Part shown: positions 62,447 to 64,000 of the stretch, in pieces
Numbering within the stretch: position 1 is the stretch's first letter
Layout of the letters: each line of letters starts with the position of its first letter
From: JBARDN01 sp963755705
GTDB taxonomy: Bacteria > Desulfobacterota > Binatia > Binatales > Binataceae
Reading direction: 5' to 3'
Length of the DNA stretch: 64,000 nt
NCBI GenBank assembly: GCA_963755705.1
Contig: CAVWKW010000001.1
Coordinates: 1,860,001 to 1,924,000, forward strand
Position numbers and translations under genes: made by a program
The notes under the pieces: model-generated
The model's database searches: none
What the model was told of the DNA's origin: nothing
What the model saw: the letters and a program-made list of their open reading frames with translations, nothing else

Positions 62447-64000
62447 GCGCGGTAAGAATTCCATCGCACCTCGACGGCGTTTGATCCCGGCGCGGGTGCA
62501 AGCGTCGCGCGGCGCAACAGGACGATCACGTCGGTGCCGTCGAGCGTGGTCGGATTGCTCTTGATCGCGATCACGTAACTCTGCCGCAGCCGCTCGGGCA
62601 TGCTGCGATACATCGAGCTCCAGCAGATCAGATAGTTCGGCAAGTCGGGATCGCTCCCGTGCACGATCGGGATATTCATGCCGCTGTAGAATGCGATGTC
62701 GTAGTCGAGCGCGCCGAGGTAGCCGACACGCTCGTGGCCGATGGTGTTGATTATCTGCATCGTGAAGCCGCGCAGCGAGAGCGTGTTCGCGATCGCAGGG
62801 ACGACAACCAGGTTCGCGGCGAGCGCGATGCATCCGGTTGCGGCCGCGGTCGCGCCGATCAGGCGGGCGAGCGAGTCGGGCTTGCGCCATAGATAGAAGC
62901 CCAGCACCTCGACCGCGAGCGGAATCATCATTGCGGAAAACCATCGCTCGCGCACGGCGGCCTGCAGCGCGGGCACGAAACCGGGGGCGCTGATTCCCCA
63001 GAACGCCATGAAGTAGCGCATCTCGCCGGGAGCAATTGCCAGAACCGCCAGGCTCACGATCGCGAGCGCTCCCGCGGAGACCAGCGCGCCGCCCGCGGTC
63101 CATCCGGCGAAAGTGGTGAAGGATTGGCTGCCGTCAGGATGGCAAAGCGCGGCCTTCAGATAGATCGCGAGAATCGTCGCGAGGGCTGGATAGACGGCGA
63201 GCAGGTACACGCCGCGTTTGCTGGTCGCGAGGTTATAGAAGATCAGCACCGCGATGAACCAGGTCACGAGGTAGGTGAGCCGCGGGGTCGTCGCGAGCGG
63301 CCGGCGGATCGATTGGATCGCGGCGACGGCGAGCAGGATGGTCCACGGCAGGAAGCCCATGATGAGCGCGAGCTCGACATAGATAAACGGATGCGCGTGG
63401 CCCTGGTGAAAGTTTGCGCCGCCGACGAAGCGGACCAGATTTTCGCCGAGAAGCTGCTTGCGCACGAAGCTCATGCCGCCGATATAGATCGCCGCCGCGT
63501 ACCATCCGCCGCCGATAACCGCGACGATGATCGCGCCGCGGACGAGCCTAAGCGATCGCAACAGGTCCCATCGCCGCTCGATGGTCATCCATACGAGCGC
63601 GACCAATCCGGGCAGCACGAGACCGACGGGACCCTTGGCCAAAACCGCGAACGCGATCGCAAGGTACAGGCCTATCCAGCGCCGGGTCAGGCCTTCGGCG
63701 ATCATGATGAATTCAAAAAATGCGAGGGTGAGAAAAAACGTGAGCGTCATATCGACGCGCGAACCCGTCCCGGCTTGCAGATATTGCACGGTCGTTCCGA
63801 GAATCAGCGCGGCAAGAAGCGCGATCGTTGAGTCGTAGAGCCGGCGCACGTATCCGTAGCACGCGAGCATTCCGGCAATCGCGAAGATCGCCGAGGGCAG
63901 GCGCACCGTGAAGGCGGTGACCGCGCCGGCCGCGAGCGAGAAAATCGCGGCAACCCAGTGCATCAGCAGCGGCTTGGACGGAAGCTCGACGCCCGCGCGC
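61753..64000 (-). CDS. ArnT/PMT-like membrane glycosyltransferase, partial
   Basis: The 5' end runs past the window. The visible protein starts SKPLLMHW, similar to the EKPPLVYW of ArnT, then has many membrane helices (LYLAIAFAVLAKGPVGLVLPGLVAL). Periplasmic stretches such as ATSKRGVYLLAVYPALATILA follow. It is of the same family as the gene at 3078. The frame has no stop until 61753, overlapping the dehydratase gene in antisense by nearly 700 bases. The native end is more likely just before 62446, near the VRWNSYRAQPTS segment, with the rest an artefact or a frameshift. Confidence 0.65.
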   Translation of the reverse strand, partial: RAGVELPSKPLLMHWVAAIFSLAAGAVTAFTVRLPSAIFAIAGMLACYGYVRRLYDSTIALLAALILGTTVQYLQAGTGSRVDMTLTFFLTLAFFEFIMIAEGLTRRWIGLYLAIAFAVLAKGPVGLVLPGLVALVWMTIERRWDLLRSLRLVRGAIIVAVIGGGWYAAAIYIGGMSFVRKQLLGENLVRFVGGANFHQGHAHPFIYVELALIMGFLPWTILLAVAAIQSIRRPLATTPRLTYLVTWFIAVLIFYNLATSKRGVYLLAVYPALATILAIYLKAALCHPDGSQSFTTFAGWTAGGALVSAGALAIVSLAVLAIAPGEMRYFMAFWGISAPGFVPALQAAVRERWFSAMMIPLAVEVLGFYLWRKPDSLARLIGATAAATGCIALAANLVVVPAIANTLSLRGFTMQIINTIGHERVGYLGALDYDIAFYSGMNIPIVHGSDPDLPNYLICWSSMYRSMPERLRQSYVIAIKSNPTTLDGTDVIVLLRRATLAPAPGSNAVEVRWNSYRAQPTSDARAAGSSAIRSSAIYPTAPIRFATRSAAWPCRNTPSASASNGSILAAISAPTIPESASPIPGVAIPGLPLELTVTLPLASATTERAPFSSTLAPVSLASFVATPIRFVLISAALEPSSRAISPGCGVSTIGPAAPAAFAGPSAARAFNPSASISIGRVGDAPSRSNHVRRSLVSSFIPAPGPKTIALLPAIRCASVADAAMPAKCPSRSAIASVINSACAPATIA

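Overview
The window looks like a chromosomal contig from a GC-rich, Gram-negative, probably uncultured soil-type bacterium. The Gram-negative reading rests on a lipid A aminoarabinose gene set, a lipoprotein and a TAT-exported molybdoenzyme. A Binatota- or Desulfobacterota-like lineage is plausible from the gene mix (F420-type LLM oxidoreductase, ethylmalonyl-CoA genes, ISC operon with HscB and IscX). That placement is inference and was not tested by any search. Several GTG and TTG starts are used, and purine-rich Shine-Dalgarno sites are common.

Layout. 0-9 kb: TPR lipoprotein, a TetR regulator divergent from an Asp-box propeller, then a lipid A modification set (ArnT-like transferase divergent from arnC, an arnA formyltransferase domain and arnD), followed by a short-chain dehydrogenase. 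9-21 kb: housekeeping and hypothetical genes, including a bifunctional penicillin-binding protein, a sulfite-oxidase-like molybdoenzyme, tRNA m1A58 methyltransferase, a frameshifted dehydrogenase, two zinc-ribbon proteins and SecF. 21.1-22.6 kb: a secreted beta-helix protein ending in a terminator.

22,586-35,223: a complete-looking 12.6-kb Mu-like transposable element, the most striking feature. Its ends are near-perfect inverted repeats starting TGTG, it is flanked by a 5-bp CCCCC duplication, and one end carries a second copy of the transposase-site repeat. It encodes a DDE transposase, a MuB-like ATPase, a divergent repressor, a GemA-like protein, an adenine methyltransferase, a tape measure protein, a kelch protein and a chimeric gene. 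It has no visible capsid, portal, terminase, sheath, baseplate or lysis genes.

35.2-40.2 kb: an ISC iron-sulfur operon (iscS-iscU-iscA-hscB-hscA-iscX) behind a strong promoter-like site and two dyads. 40.3-42.9 kb: a hypothetical gene, its terminator, and a group II intron with its reverse transcriptase inserted directly after the terminator. 43-46.5 kb: small secreted or membrane proteins and an LLM oxidoreductase. 46.5-54.3 kb: a large FAD/Fe-S dehydrogenase and an ethylmalonyl-CoA-type cluster: crotonyl-CoA carboxylase/reductase divergent from MaoC, acyl-CoA dehydrogenase, MaoC and CoA-ester lyase. 54.3-64 kb: a palindromic repeat, a serine hydrolase, a pirin, a membrane phosphotransferase-like protein with a sulfotransferase and a small AYIDP protein, PdxJ, the NAD(P)HX repair enzyme, and a partial membrane glycosyltransferase running off the end.

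No tRNA, rRNA or CRISPR array was recognised. Several intergenic regions hold palindromic repeat elements; two related copies show paired changes that preserve a hairpin.
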